64,000 bases of DNA from Nocardia sputorum (GTDB taxonomy: Bacteria; Actinomycetota; Actinomycetes; Mycobacteriales; Mycobacteriaceae): contig NZ_AP026978.1 of NCBI RefSeq assembly GCF_027924405.1, forward strand, positions 4,092,001-4,156,000, written 5' to 3'. Of the stretch, positions 50,216 through 59,050 are shown piece by piece. The notes beneath the pieces were generated by a model that made no database searches, was not told the origin of the DNA, and saw only the letters and a list, made by a program, of their open reading frames with translations. Both the position numbers and the translations under genes were made by a program. The number at the start of each line of letters is the position of its first letter. Position 1 is the first letter of the stretch.

Positions 50216-50697
50216 TCGAGGTCGTCCGCATCCGGCGGCAAGTCCGATGCGAGCAGTTCGTCGGCGCGCGCCAGTACGGCGTCCATGCCGGCGGTGAGAT
50301 CATCCATCACGGTGAGGCCGTCCAGCAGTCCGGTGAGCTCGTCCTGCACGGCGCGCAGTTCCGCGATCGCCGGGTCGACCGGAAACCACGCGACCGCGTC
50401 GCGCCACCACGGATCCTCGGAGAGCCAAGCCCACAGCACGTCGCGCACCAGCACCGGGTCGGAGGTGTACATCTGGAAGGACTCCGTCGCCGAACCGGCC
50501 TGGTGCTCCAGCTCGTAGACGCCGTCGGGCAGCAACCGGGCCCGGATCTCGTGCAGGTCGGCGCGGCTGAGCTCGAGCACGGCGTGTCCAGGCGCGGCCG
50601 GTTCGTCGAGCAGGTCGCCGAGCGCTTCCTCGGTGAGTTCCGGAAGCTGCGTCCCGTCTCCCGTGCGGATGCGCACGTCGGTGGGGTCGATGCTCAT
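50206..50697 (-). CDS. Hypothetical acidic protein
   Basis: Protein of 163 residues, strongly acidic, with no recognised domain. The middle reads VYELEHQAGSATESFQMYTS and ends in a helical stretch (AELRAVQDELTGLLDGLTVM) and a DLPPDADDLDQ tail. The ATG at 50697 is preferred over the in-frame codon at 50715; the spacing to CAGACT suggests a leaderless transcript. It is embedded between the GH172 and xylulokinase genes on the opposite strand, and is probably unrelated to sugar use. Confidence 0.72.
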   Translation of the reverse strand: MSIDPTDVRIRTGDGTQLPELTEEALGDLLDEPAAPGHAVLELSRADLHEIRARLLPDGVYELEHQAGSATESFQMYTSDPVLVRDVLWAWLSEDPWWRDAVAWFPVDPAIAELRAVQDELTGLLDGLTVMDDLTAGMDAVLARADELLASDLPPDADDLDQP

Positions 50698-50936
50698 CGC
50701 GCCAGTCTGCCCCATGCGGCGGACGCATACGCGATATGCGCCGGTGCGGGGCGGTCCGGGTGCAAGGTGGTCGGTATGGGTGTGCTCGGAAGGATCGGAC
50801 GGTTCGCCGCATCACACGGCGGGTCCGTCTTCGGCAAGCGGCAGGCTTCGTGCGAGGCCGCCTTCATCGGCCCGCGTCCACCGCGCCATGGCTGCCGTGG
50901 CGGCGATATCGGCCGGATCCGCCGGGGGTGGGCGGG

Positions 50937-52343
50937 ATGACGACGGTCGCGGGAATCGACAGCTCCACCCAGTCGTGCAAGGTGGTGGTCTGCGACGCCG
51001 ACAGCGGTGCGGTTCTCGGACGCGCGCAGGCCCCGCACCCGGAGGGGACCGAGGTGGACCCGGCCGCCTGGTGGGACGCGCTGCGGATGGCCGGTGCGGG
51101 ATGGCTCGACGACGTCGACGCGATCGCCGTCGCGGGGCAGCAGCACGGCTTGGTCGCGTTGGACGCCGCGGGTGTGCCGGTGCGAAAGGCTCTGTTGTGG
51201 AACGATATTCGCTCCGCAGGCGCGGCGGAGGATCTGATCGATGAATTCGGCGGGCGGCAAGCCTGCGCCGATGCGGTGGGCAGCGTGCCGGTAGCGGCCT
51301 TCACCGTCACCAAACTGCGCTGGCTGGCCGACCACGAGCCGGAACTCGCCGACCGCACCGCGCACGTCGTGTTGCCGCACGACTATCTGACCTGGCGGCT
51401 ATGCGGCGGTGGACCGGGACGCATGCTCGAGCCGACCACCGACCGGGGCGACGCCTCCGGCACCGGCTATTGGTCGCCCGCCGACGGCGGCTATCGCGAA
51501 GACTTGCTCGCCCTGGCCTTTCGTGGACGTCGCCCCGCCCTGCCCCAGGTACTCGGACCGGCCCAGCCCGCCGGGCGCACCCCGTCGGGCGCACTGGTCG
51601 CCGCCGGAACCGGGGACAATGCCGGGGCCGCGCTGGGCTTGGGCATCACGGAGGGCGACGTGGTGGTCTCGCTCGGCACCAGCGGGACGGTCTTCGCTCG
51701 TGCCGACCGGCCCGCCGCCGACGCGACCGGCGCGGTCGCCGGGTTCGCGGACGCCACCGGCGCGTTCCTGCCGCTGGTCTGCACGCTGAACGCCGCCCGC
51801 GTCCTGACCTCGGCCGCCGATCTGCTCGGCGTGGATCTGCCGACGCTCGAATCGCTGGCCGCGCAGGAGCCTCCGGGCGCGGACGGCGTGGTCCTGCTGC
51901 CCTATCTCGCCGGTGAACGCACGCCCAACCTGCCGCACGCCGCGGGCAGCTTGCACGGATTGCGGCCGGGGGCGATGCGCCCGGGCACGGTGGCGCGCGC
52001 CGCCTTCGAGGGTCTGCTGTGCCATCTCGCCGACGCGCTCGACCACCTCACCGCGAGTGGGGTGACACCGCGGCGCGTGCTGCTCATCGGCGGCGCCGCG
52101 CGCTCACTGTTGGTCGCGGAGACCGCCGCGCAGGTGTTCGGCGTCACGGTGACGATCCCGGAACCCGACGAGCACGTCGCGCTCGGCGCTGCCCGCCAAG
52201 CGGCCTGGGCTCTGGCGGGCGCGCCCCGGCCACCCTCCTGGCCGGGGCGCTCAGTGGCGGAGATTCCGGCCCCGGCCGATGCCGCGCTCGGGCGAGAGAT
52301 CCGTGACCGATACCGGAGCACGCGCCAGGCACTGTATGGCTGA
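50937..52343 (+). CDS. xylB: Xylulokinase-like FGGY kinase
   Basis: FGGY kinase of 468 residues that best fits xylulokinase: AGIDSSTQSCKVVVCDADSG at the N-terminus, VAGQQHGLVALD, KALLWNDIR, PHDYLTWRL, catalytic Asp near 227 in GTGDNAGAALGLG, and GTSGTVFA. It would make D-xylulose 5-phosphate for the pentose phosphate pathway. The start is the ATG at 50937 after GGGTGGGCGGG. It closes the sugar locus on the plus strand. No xylose isomerase or sugar transporter is adjacent. Confidence 0.87.
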   Translation: MTTVAGIDSSTQSCKVVVCDADSGAVLGRAQAPHPEGTEVDPAAWWDALRMAGAGWLDDVDAIAVAGQQHGLVALDAAGVPVRKALLWNDIRSAGAAEDLIDEFGGRQACADAVGSVPVAAFTVTKLRWLADHEPELADRTAHVVLPHDYLTWRLCGGGPGRMLEPTTDRGDASGTGYWSPADGGYREDLLALAFRGRRPALPQVLGPAQPAGRTPSGALVAAGTGDNAGAALGLGITEGDVVVSLGTSGTVFARADRPAADATGAVAGFADATGAFLPLVCTLNAARVLTSAADLLGVDLPTLESLAAQEPPGADGVVLLPYLAGERTPNLPHAAGSLHGLRPGAMRPGTVARAAFEGLLCHLADALDHLTASGVTPRRVLLIGGAARSLLVAETAAQVFGVTVTIPEPDEHVALGAARQAAWALAGAPRPPSWPGRSVAEIPAPADAALGREIRDRYRSTRQALYG

Positions 52344-52488
52344 CCACGGACTTCGGGCCCGGCGGCGCGCCCCGCGCGCCGGGACCGGGATCCTCGTCGG
52401 CCACTTCCCGGGCCGCTGATTTTCGTCGCCGGGTGGCGCCTCGACGGCGTGCGGGGTTGGATCACCCTCGTCGAAGAGAGGTGGACGA

Positions 52489-53118
52489 ATGACCGATACC
52501 CAGGTGCGAAGGGCGGTGGCGGCGGAACGGACGGAACTCGCCGAACTCTTGGCCGGGCTGGATGCCGCGGGCTGGGACGCGCCGACGCTGTGCGCGGGCT
52601 GGCGAGTACGCGAAGTGGTCGCGCACATCACCATGCCGTATCGCCTGTCGAGTGCACGCTTCACGCTGGGGATGCTCGCGGCGTTCGGGAATTTCAACCG
52701 CATGGCCGACCGCACCGCCCGCATGGACGCCGCCACGCTCAGCACCTCGGATCTGCTGAAATCGCTGTGGGACAACGTCGATCACCCGTGGCGGCCACCG
52801 GGCGGCGGACTGTCCAACGCGTTGAGCCACGACGTCATCCACGGGCTGGACATCACCGTGGCGCTGGGGCTGGATCGCCGCGTGCCCGAGGACCGGATGC
52901 GTCTGGTGCTGGACACGATCGAACCCAGGACCGTCAAGCTGTTCGGCGCCAAACTCGGCGGCGTCGAATTGCGCGCCGACGACCTGGACTTTCGCTACGG
53001 CTCCGGCACGGTGCTCTCCGGCAGCGCCCAAGACCTGCTGCTGGTCCTATGCGGGCGCAAGCTGCCGCCCGGACACCTGACGGGCGAACCCGCCGAGCGG
53101 TTCACCGTGCCGGGATGA
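52489..53118 (+). CDS. Maleylpyruvate-isomerase-family (MDMPI, DinB-like) protein
   Basis: Four-helix-bundle protein of 209 residues of the mycothiol-dependent maleylpyruvate isomerase family. The N-terminal signature is LCAGWRVREVVAHITMPYRL, with metal ligand His46, and the second pair of ligands is in LSHDVIHGLDITVALG. Family members catalyse mycothiol-dependent conjugation or isomerisation, and many are uncharacterised. The ATG at 52489 follows GAGAGGTG. It is a single gene; mycothiol use is a feature of actinomycetes and agrees with the rest of the window. Confidence 0.83.
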   Translation: MTDTQVRRAVAAERTELAELLAGLDAAGWDAPTLCAGWRVREVVAHITMPYRLSSARFTLGMLAAFGNFNRMADRTARMDAATLSTSDLLKSLWDNVDHPWRPPGGGLSNALSHDVIHGLDITVALGLDRRVPEDRMRLVLDTIEPRTVKLFGAKLGGVELRADDLDFRYGSGTVLSGSAQDLLLVLCGRKLPPGHLTGEPAERFTVPG

Positions 53119-53275
53119 CCTGGGGAAGGAGCGGCACTCACTTGTCTGCCGCTGGCTTGCGCAGGTAGGCGGCCGTTTCGTCCACCTGATGCGGTCGAGG
53201 CACCGGACCCGCCGGCGCCTAGACCGCATCTGTCGTCCCGATCCGAGCCGCCGGACCGGCCGCCTTCGAAGGGCA

Positions 53276-53734
53276 TCAATCCGCGGTGGGCTGATCCCGA
53301 TACTGGTCGACGAGATGCTGGTAGAAGCTGTTCTCCGGCGATTCCAACGAGATGGCCCGCAGACCGACGGTGACCGTCCGGCCGACGACTGTCGAGTATC
53401 CGTCCTCATCGATGCCGAGATCGGCTACGACTGCCGGTACCAGTTCGTCCAGTTCCTCATCGGTCACATAGACGGCGAGACGGCATTCGACCGGGACGCG
53501 CGCCGGGTCGTACGCGTCCCCCCACGCGCGCTGAGCGAACTCATCGACCGCAGTGACCGGTCCGAAGCTGGTAAAGCACGGGATACGGTTCACCCCGCGG
53601 ATCCGATGGGTGCTCTCTTCGAGCGCCAGCGCGACCGGGTGGATTCCCTCACCGTGGAGGGCGCCGGGCCTGGTCGCGTCCGGCAATCCGAGTCCTACCG
53701 CGAACTCCCATACTTCGTGTTCGTCGTCGTCCAC
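53276..53734 (-). CDS. Hypothetical protein
   Basis: Protein of 152 residues not recognised as any family. It starts VDDDEHEVWEFAVGLG and contains IPCFTSFGPVTAVDEFAQRA, RVPVECRLAVYVTDEELDEL and a Gln/Asp-rich end. The GTG at 53734 is chosen because AGGAAGG lies six bases upstream; a longer frame to 53809 lacks this. It may be a small immunity-like or regulatory protein, but nothing in the sequence proves it. It lies downstream of leuA with an 84-bp gap and could share its transcript. Confidence 0.62.
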   Translation of the reverse strand: MDDDEHEVWEFAVGLGLPDATRPGALHGEGIHPVALALEESTHRIRGVNRIPCFTSFGPVTAVDEFAQRAWGDAYDPARVPVECRLAVYVTDEELDELVPAVVADLGIDEDGYSTVVGRTVTVGLRAISLESPENSFYQHLVDQYRDQPTAD

Positions 53735-53818
53735 GTACAACCTTCCTGTTATTTCTTCGACGAGCTCTCGACGCGGCAGTGCTGTCACCGAGGCCGCCGG
53801 ACCGGCCACGTCAGACGT

Positions 53819-55576
53819 TCATCGGTGCGCCGGACGTGCGGCGGCGCGCACGACCGCGGCCAGTGCGGCCGCCACGGCGGAATCCGCTCGGCCGCAGGAC
53901 CAGCCGGTGTGTTCGCCGCTGCGGTACTCCAAGTAGGCGATCTCGGATCTGTCGTCGTCTCGCCCGATCGACTGCGGGGTCAGTCCCAGCACCTCGATCG
54001 GATATCCGGCCTCGGCCAGCGCCTCGGTCAGCACTTCGAGCGGACCGCCCGTGCGCCGCGTGCGGTGGGTGACCCCGTCGACGATCAACGTGAGCTCGGT
54101 GCTCGGCTCGTCGCCGCTGGTGCGCCAGTCCTTCAGGGCCAACCCCGAGGGGTCCTCGAAATAGACCGCCTCGAAAAGATCGCGCAGTTCGGCGGCGGTG
54201 ATCTCGGCTCCGGTGTCGTCGGCGAGCGCCTGCACGTGCCGGGCGAAATCGATCTGCAGGCGCCGCGGCAGGTCCATGCCGTATTCGGTGTGCAGCAGAT
54301 AGGCGATGCCGCCTTTGCCGGACTGGGAATTGACCCGGATCACCGCGTCGTAGCTGCGGCCGAGGTCGGCGGGATCGATGGGCAGATACGGCACGTGCCA
54401 GTCCAGTACGCGCTGCGCCTTGCCCGTCGCGGCCGCCCGAGCCCGGTGCTCGGCCATGCCCTTCTTGATCGCGTCTTGATGGGTACCGGAGAACGCGGTG
54501 TGCACCAGGTCGCCGACGTACGGGTGGCGTTCGTGGATCGGCATGCGGGTGCAGTACTCGACGGTGCGCCGGATCTCGTCGATGTCGGAGAAGTCGATCA
54601 TCGGATCCACACCCTGCGCGTGCAGGTTCAAGGCCAGCGTGGCGATGTCGACGTTGCCGGTGCGCTCGCCGTTGCCGAACACGCAGCCCTCCACGCGTTG
54701 CGCGCCCGCGAGAATTGCCAGCTCGGCGCACGCGATGCCGGTGCCGCGATCGTTGTGCGGGTGCACCGACAGGATGACGCTGTCGCGCCGGGCGAGATTG
54801 CGGTGCATGTACTCGATCTGGTCGGCGTAGACATTCGGGGTGGCGACCTCGACGGTGGCGGGCAGGTTCAGGATGACCGGCCGCTGCGCGGTGGCGTCCC
54901 ACAGGGTCGTCATCCGGTCGCAGATATCGAGCACGTAGTCGGGCTCGGTCAGGTTGAACACCTCGGGCGAGAACTCGAACCGCACGTTAGGCAGGTCCGC
55001 GGCGCAGTCGAGCACGGCGCGGCCGCCGTCGAGGATCAGCTCGCGCAGCGCCGTGCGGTCCTTGCCGAGCACGATGTCACGCCATGCGGGCGCGGTGGCG
55101 GTGTACATGTGGATCACGACGTCGTTGGGGAGGCCGCGGATCGAGGCGACGGTGCGCTCGATGAGATCCCGCCGTGCCGGGGTGAAGACGGCGATCGTCA
55201 CGTCCTCGGGTGCGAGATCGTCCTCGGCGAGGAGCCGGACGAAGTCGAAGTCGGTCTGGGAGGCCGACGGGTAGCCGACCTCGATCTCCTTGTAGCCCAT
55301 AGCGACCAGCAGCTCGAAGAACCGCCGTTTGCGCGCCGGGTCCATCGGTTCGGCGAGCGCCTGGTTGCCGTCGCGCAGGTCGACCGGCACCCACAGGGGC
55401 GCCTGCGTGATCCTGGCTTCGGGCCACTTCCGTTGCGTGAGCGGGACATCTACGCGCTGGTGGATGTCGCGGTAACGATACGAGGGCATCTGCGAGCGCC
55501 GCTGGCGATTCCACGCCGGAGCCTTGTCCGGTATCTCGCCCGCGGGAGTGTCGATGCTGGGAAAAGCGGTGCTCAT
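53819..55576 (-). CDS. leuA: 2-isopropylmalate synthase
   Basis: First committed enzyme of leucine synthesis, joining acetyl-CoA and 2-ketoisovalerate. At 585 residues it has the actinobacterial LeuA length. Catalytic-domain motifs are [12 protein letters not shown] (65-76), [11 protein letters not shown] with the metal-ligand His pair, and [10 protein letters not shown]. The C-terminal regulatory domain (about 440-585) is where leucine binds. No long repeat insert of the M. tuberculosis type is seen. AGGA lies before the ATG at 55576. Expression is probably controlled by the leucine attenuator in the leader. Confidence 0.97.
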   Translation of the reverse strand: MSTAFPSIDTPAGEIPDKAPAWNRQRRSQMPSYRYRDIHQRVDVPLTQRKWPEARITQAPLWVPVDLRDGNQALAEPMDPARKRRFFELLVAMGYKEIEVGYPSASQTDFDFVRLLAEDDLAPEDVTIAVFTPARRDLIERTVASIRGLPNDVVIHMYTATAPAWRDIVLGKDRTALRELILDGGRAVLDCAADLPNVRFEFSPEVFNLTEPDYVLDICDRMTTLWDATAQRPVILNLPATVEVATPNVYADQIEYMHRNLARRDSVILSVHPHNDRGTGIACAELAILAGAQRVEGCVFGNGERTGNVDIATLALNLHAQGVDPMIDFSDIDEIRRTVEYCTRMPIHERHPYVGDLVHTAFSGTHQDAIKKGMAEHRARAAATGKAQRVLDWHVPYLPIDPADLGRSYDAVIRVNSQSGKGGIAYLLHTEYGMDLPRRLQIDFARHVQALADDTGAEITAAELRDLFEAVYFEDPSGLALKDWRTSGDEPSTELTLIVDGVTHRTRRTGGPLEVLTEALAEAGYPIEVLGLTPQSIGRDDDRSEIAYLEYRSGEHTGWSCGRADSAVAAALAAVVRAAARPAHR

Positions 55577-55598
55577 GGGTCTGCTTCCTGGCCATTGC

Positions 55599-55673
55599 GG
55601 CCGTCACGACGAACGGTGACCGGCCACGACGCAGCCCCACGGCGGGCGGCCGGTCGTTCAGGCCCCGCCGTGG
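55599..55673 (-). promoter_or_regulatory. Leucine attenuator of leuA (mutually exclusive stems)
   Basis: Three competing stems can be drawn on the minus strand: 55664-55673 with 55637-55646 (10 bp, CCCGCCGTGG type); 55648-55655 with 55618-55625 (8 bp, GACCGGCC); and 55616-55625 with 55599-55607 (9 bp with one bulge). The second and third share 55618-55625, so they exclude each other, and the first overlaps the end of the leader peptide. This is the classical 1:2, 2:3, 3:4 layout. The last hairpin has no U-tract and ends just before the leuA ribosome site, so it may block translation instead of stopping transcription. Confidence 0.8.
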
Positions 55674-55699
55674 CGGCTAAGCAGAAGCATGGTGCGCAT
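55658..55699 (-). CDS. leuL: leuA leader peptide
   Basis: A 13-residue open frame, MRTMLLLSRHGGA, with three consecutive Leu codons (CTT CTG CTT) placed just before the attenuator stems, 81 bp upstream of leuA. A TACAGT -10-like element (55709-55714) would start the RNA about three bases before its ATG. A ribosome stalled on the Leu codons in leucine starvation would free the antiterminator. Confidence 0.85.
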   Translation of the reverse strand: MRTMLLLSRHGGA

Positions 55700-55746
55700 G
55701 ATGGCTAGACTGTACACCACTCCTCAGACAAGCAGAGAGGTATCGG

Positions 55747-56418
55747 ATGATCTCGCAGGTACGGCGCCATCCGCTGGCCGCGCAGGCGGCCGAAGTGCTG
55801 CTCGCCCGGATCAAGGCGGGCGAATGGCCGCTGGGTCATCGCCTGCCCGGTGAGACGACGCTGGCCGCACAGCTCGGCGTCGGCCGCTCGACGCTGCGGG
55901 AAGCCATCCGCGAGCTCGCCGGGAAAGGCGTGCTCGACAGCCGCCAAGGCGCGGGCGTCTTCGTGACGGCGCTGGAGGTGACCGAGGAGTGGGACGCGGT
56001 GCTGCGCCGCGCCACCATCGCTTCGGTGATCGAAGCGCGCATCGCGATCGAGGCCGAGGCCGCCGCCCTGGCCGCGCAGCGGCGGACCGCCGCCGACCTG
56101 CGGGCGATTCGCCGGGCACTGGCCGCCCGGGAGGCCCACGGCGAACCGGTGGCCGAGCATGTCGACGCGGACATGGCGTTCCACCGGGCGGTCATCGTGG
56201 CCGCCCACAACGACGTGCTGACCCAGCTTTTCGACACCTTCCTCCCCCGGCTGCGCCTGGCGATGATCGACATGCTGAAGATCCGGCCGGTGCCGTCGGA
56301 ATCCGCCGATCACGCCGCGCACCAGCGGCTGGCCGACGCGATCGCCGCCCGCGACCCCGCCGCCGCGGCGGAGTACAGCCGCGCCCACCTCACCACTCTG
56401 AAAGAGGCTTTCACGTGA
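55747..56418 (+). CDS. GntR/FadR-family (FCD) regulator
   Basis: Transcription regulator of 223 residues. The winged helix (about 8-72) has LPGETTLAAQLGVGRSTLRE and RQGAGVFVTA. The all-helical FCD effector domain includes EARIAIEAEAAALAAQRRT, FHRAVIVAAHNDVL and AEYSRAHL, with metal-ligand-like Asp and His residues. GAGAGG precedes the ATG at 55747. Its stop overlaps the start of an ABC ATPase gene, an unusual regulator-first coupling. It is divergent from leuA, but there is no evidence that it controls leucine synthesis. Confidence 0.9.
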   Translation: MISQVRRHPLAAQAAEVLLARIKAGEWPLGHRLPGETTLAAQLGVGRSTLREAIRELAGKGVLDSRQGAGVFVTALEVTEEWDAVLRRATIASVIEARIAIEAEAAALAAQRRTAADLRAIRRALAAREAHGEPVAEHVDADMAFHRAVIVAAHNDVLTQLFDTFLPRLRLAMIDMLKIRPVPSESADHAAHQRLADAIAARDPAAAAEYSRAHLTTLKEAFT

Positions 56419-57242
56419 CCGATCCGGTCTTGCAACTGACCGACGTGACGTTCCGCCGCGACGGCAAGAAGATCATCGACGGAATCTCGCTGACCGTGCG
56501 CGCGGGCGAACGCTGGGCGCTGCTGGGCCCCAACGGCGCGGGCAAGAGCACGCTGCTCGGCTTCTGCGGCGCGGTCACCTTCCCCACGTCCGGCTCGGTC
56601 CGCGTGCTCGGCGCGGAACTCGGCCGCGTCGAATTGCAGCGCTTGCGCCGGGGCATCGGTCAGGTGAACCCGCGCCACCCGCTGCGCTCTCCGCTGACCA
56701 TTCGCGAGGTCGTGCTGACCGGCCTGACCGCGACGATCGACACCCCCATGCGCTGGACACCGACGCCCGACCAGCTCGACCGGGCCGACGCGATGATCGA
56801 CACCGTCGGCTTGACCGGGAAGGCGAAGGAGGTGTGGCCCACGCTGAGCCAGGGCGAGCGCGGCCGGGCACTCATCGCCCGAGCGCTGATCGCCGAACCG
56901 CGGCTGCTGCTGTTCGACGAGCCGTCCACCGGGCTGGACGTCGCCGCGCGCGAGCAGTTGCTGGACACCCTCGACACCTTGGACCGGACCCACCCCGACG
57001 TCGCCTCCATCCTGGTCACCCACCACTTGGAGGAACTGCCCAGCACGACGACGCACGCGTTGCTGATCGCGGACGGTCACGCCGTCGCGGCGGGCCCCGC
57101 GCCGGAAACGATCACCACCGAGAACGTCACCGCCGCCTTCGCACACCCCGTGGAGGTCCGGCACGACGACGGTCGCTGGACCGCGCGGGCGGCCCGCAAA
57201 CCCTCCGCGTGGCCGTCGATGCCACGACCAGCGTCCTCGTAA
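56415..57242 (+). CDS. Orphan ABC transporter ATPase (Rv3041c-like)
   Basis: ATP-binding protein of 275 residues. Walker A is GPNGAGKST (38-46), the Q-loop region is IGQVNPRHPL, the signature is LSQGERGRALIARAL, and Walker B is LLLFDEPSTGLD, with the H-loop in VTHHLEEL. It is a complete ATPase, but no permease gene lies beside it. The closest remembered group is mycobacterial Rv3041c and the ModF/YlmA-like ATPases, which may not be transporters at all. The GTG at 56415 overlaps the gntR stop. Confidence 0.88.
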   Translation: MTDPVLQLTDVTFRRDGKKIIDGISLTVRAGERWALLGPNGAGKSTLLGFCGAVTFPTSGSVRVLGAELGRVELQRLRRGIGQVNPRHPLRSPLTIREVVLTGLTATIDTPMRWTPTPDQLDRADAMIDTVGLTGKAKEVWPTLSQGERGRALIARALIAEPRLLLFDEPSTGLDVAAREQLLDTLDTLDRTHPDVASILVTHHLEELPSTTTHALLIADGHAVAAGPAPETITTENVTAAFAHPVEVRHDDGRWTARAARKPSAWPSMPRPASS

Positions 57243-57391
57243 CCGACCGCGCCGAGGTAGGACTTCGGCGCACTTCCTTCGCCGGTGACCGGCTGCACCG
57301 CACCACGGTGGTAACGCCGCTGTAATCGCCACACCGCAAACGCGTGTGAGTATGCAGCGAAATCGACTACCACCGAAGGGAATACGGCTAC

Positions 57392-57889
57392 GTGTGGCAG
57401 CTCTACCGAGCGGTACTCCGCACCGACGACCATCGTGTACTCGGCTATGTGGACGTGGGCCCGAGGCTCATGGAACACGCCAGGATCGGCCACCACCTGG
57501 TCCAAGGGATCGAACGACTGCTCACCGAGCCCACTCGGGTCACCTGGGCCAGTCGCGACGCGCCACTGCCCCGCCGCGGCGAGAACCTCTATCGCGCAGC
57601 GGGTTCGGTTGCCGCCTTGGTGCCACCCGAGCACGGCGCGGTCGGCCGCTACGTCCTCAATCACGACCTGCGGCTTTTCGTGGACAAAGCGACCGTGCTC
57701 GAGAACGAGAACCGCCACCGCATCCACCCGCTGCCCATACTCACCGCCGAACCGACGCCCAGACCCGGTCGCACGGCGGGCGACCGGACACTGCTCGGCT
57801 CGTGGGCGCACGCACTGATCTCGGTGCGCGACACCGTGCCGAGGGGATTCGACCAACGCAAGTTCGATCTGGTGGAGCGATGGCCCTGA
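57392..57889 (+). CDS. Hypothetical protein
   Basis: Protein of 165 residues of unknown family. Beginning WQLYRAVLRTDDHRVLGYVD, it has an N-terminal alpha/beta look, a His/Arg-rich middle, and TLLGSWAHALISVRDTVPRG near the C-terminus. The GTG at 57392 is the most likely start, with GAAGGG about 11 bases upstream. Codon usage is like its neighbours, which supports a real gene. The 265 bp beyond it, up to the SRPBCC gene, show nothing convincing. Confidence 0.65.
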   Translation: MWQLYRAVLRTDDHRVLGYVDVGPRLMEHARIGHHLVQGIERLLTEPTRVTWASRDAPLPRRGENLYRAAGSVAALVPPEHGAVGRYVLNHDLRLFVDKATVLENENRHRIHPLPILTAEPTPRPGRTAGDRTLLGSWAHALISVRDTVPRGFDQRKFDLVERWP

Positions 57890-58154
57890 ACGAACCACGC
57901 CACCGGGCGGGCTCCACCTTCGAATACCGACCGGGCGCGCACGAAACTGTCCAACGGCTGGCCTACCGAGCCGCACGCGGAAGACTCAGCATTTCGACGA
58001 GGGCGGCCCCGCGGATCCGCGACTCGAATCTCGCTCCCGGGCAGAGATGACGATCCCACTTCATGCTTCCTTCGGGATGTCGAACATGCTCAGGATCGTT
58101 TTACGATGGCGAGAGAGGCCGCGGGAGTTCGAGATATCGGTTCCGCTCACGAAA

Positions 58155-58667
58155 TCAGCCGACTGAACCTCCCTGCGAACCGGCGTGATGTTCGGCTTCG
58201 GCGAGTTCTTTCAGCGTCAGCAGTTGCTTGCGCATCATGAGCAGGTCGCCGAGAGCGAGCGCCACGGCGACGAGTTTCGGTGCGCTACAGCGGATCCGGG
58301 CCAGGAGCCGGGTTCCGGCGCCTTCGGGACGGACCGCGTAGGTGACGCACACCTTGTTCGCGAGCAGGGTGATGTGCCTGCCCAGAACGAAGGAGACGAG
58401 TTCGAACTGGGACATGAACCGCTGTCCCACCGCGAGTTCGGTGAGCACCGGGTCGCGACGGCGCGGACTGCGCCGGCCGAAGTTGTCCAGCAGGTCGTAG
58501 CTGTAGGGAGCGACGCGCAGTTGGCACAGCCAGGCGTAGACGAGGGCGGGCGGCGCGTCGATGCTGATCGCGCGATCGGCCTGTAGACCGCCGGGCTGCC
58601 GGTCGTCGCACGGCAGGGGCGCTTCGCGCTCGGCCTCGGTGGCGCCCCACACCGTCCCGAGGATCAT
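58155..58667 (-). CDS. SRPBCC-family (polyketide cyclase-like) protein, second of a pair
   Basis: Protein of 170 residues with the START/SRPBCC helix-grip pattern: DRAISIDAPPALVYAWLCQL at the beginning of the fold and RPEGAGTRLLARIRCSAPK before the long C-terminal helix. The fold binds hydrophobic ligands. Its ATG overlaps the stop of the upstream SRPBCC gene, so the two are translationally coupled. A divergent TetR regulator is likely to control both. The ligand is not predictable. Confidence 0.78.
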   Translation of the reverse strand: MILGTVWGATEAEREAPLPCDDRQPGGLQADRAISIDAPPALVYAWLCQLRVAPYSYDLLDNFGRRSPRRRDPVLTELAVGQRFMSQFELVSFVLGRHITLLANKVCVTYAVRPEGAGTRLLARIRCSAPKLVAVALALGDLLMMRKQLLTLKELAEAEHHAGSQGGSVG

Positions 58668-59029
58668 GCCGCCGCCGCGATTCGGCGCAGCATCCGGCGC
58701 ACCACCAAGCGGTGACCGCCTGTCCCCACAACCAGCGCACGGTAGATCCGGCCGTGGAGACCGGGAAAGTCGCCATAACTGCGGGCGCGGACGCGGGTCC
58801 GGCTCGGCCCTTCCTCGTCCAATTCGAAGATCAGCGCGTACTTCGAGAACCAGTGCTGTCCGTGCAGCGCCAGACGCTGCGGTTCGACCACGGAATCGAA
58901 ATCGAAGCCGGTCGGCGCGGTCGGCTCGTGCGGGTCACGGCAGACGACTCTCAGCAGCGCTTTCCACGCCCGGTCGCGGTTCGCGTCGATCGATCTGGCA
59001 TGCTCATCTATATAGGACAAACGCTCCAT
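58664..59029 (-). CDS. Short SRPBCC-like protein, first of a pair
   Basis: Protein of 121 residues. MERLSYIDEHARSIDANRDR followed by AWKALLRVV matches the first strand and helix of SRPBCC proteins, and HWFSKYALIFELDEEGPSRT with ARSYGDFPG provides the later strands. The C-terminus, GHRLVVRRMLRRIAAAA, is basic and helical. It is shorter than usual for the fold. The ATG at 59029 lies inside the dyad, which suggests a near-leaderless transcript. It shares an ATGA overlap with the following gene. Confidence 0.75.
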   Translation of the reverse strand: MERLSYIDEHARSIDANRDRAWKALLRVVCRDPHEPTAPTGFDFDSVVEPQRLALHGQHWFSKYALIFELDEEGPSRTRVRARSYGDFPGLHGRIYRALVVGTGGHRLVVRRMLRRIAAAA

Positions 59030-59050
59030 ATAGAAGGAACGTACTAGTAC
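59007..59050. promoter_or_regulatory. Divergent operator region of the SRPBCC/TetR pair
   Basis: TCTATAT (59007-59013) and ATATAGA (59028-59034) form a perfect 7-bp inverted repeat with 14 bp between. GTACTAGTAC (59041-59050) is a perfect palindrome touching the tetR ATG at 59051. Both lie in the promoter gap of the divergent genes and look like TetR-protein targets; which one is used is not known. Confidence 0.66.

Noticed and set aside
53189..55708. An 839-residue frame antisense to leuA
   Set aside because: leuA is unmistakable on the other strand; this frame has no recognisable motif.
55577..55740. A T-box leader for leuA
   Set aside because: No T-box consensus or specifier loop; the Leu-rich leader peptide and competing stems explain control better.
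58000..58040. A possible tRNA (CGACTCGAATCTCG resembles a T-arm)
   Set aside because: No acceptor, D or anticodon arm can be folded around it.
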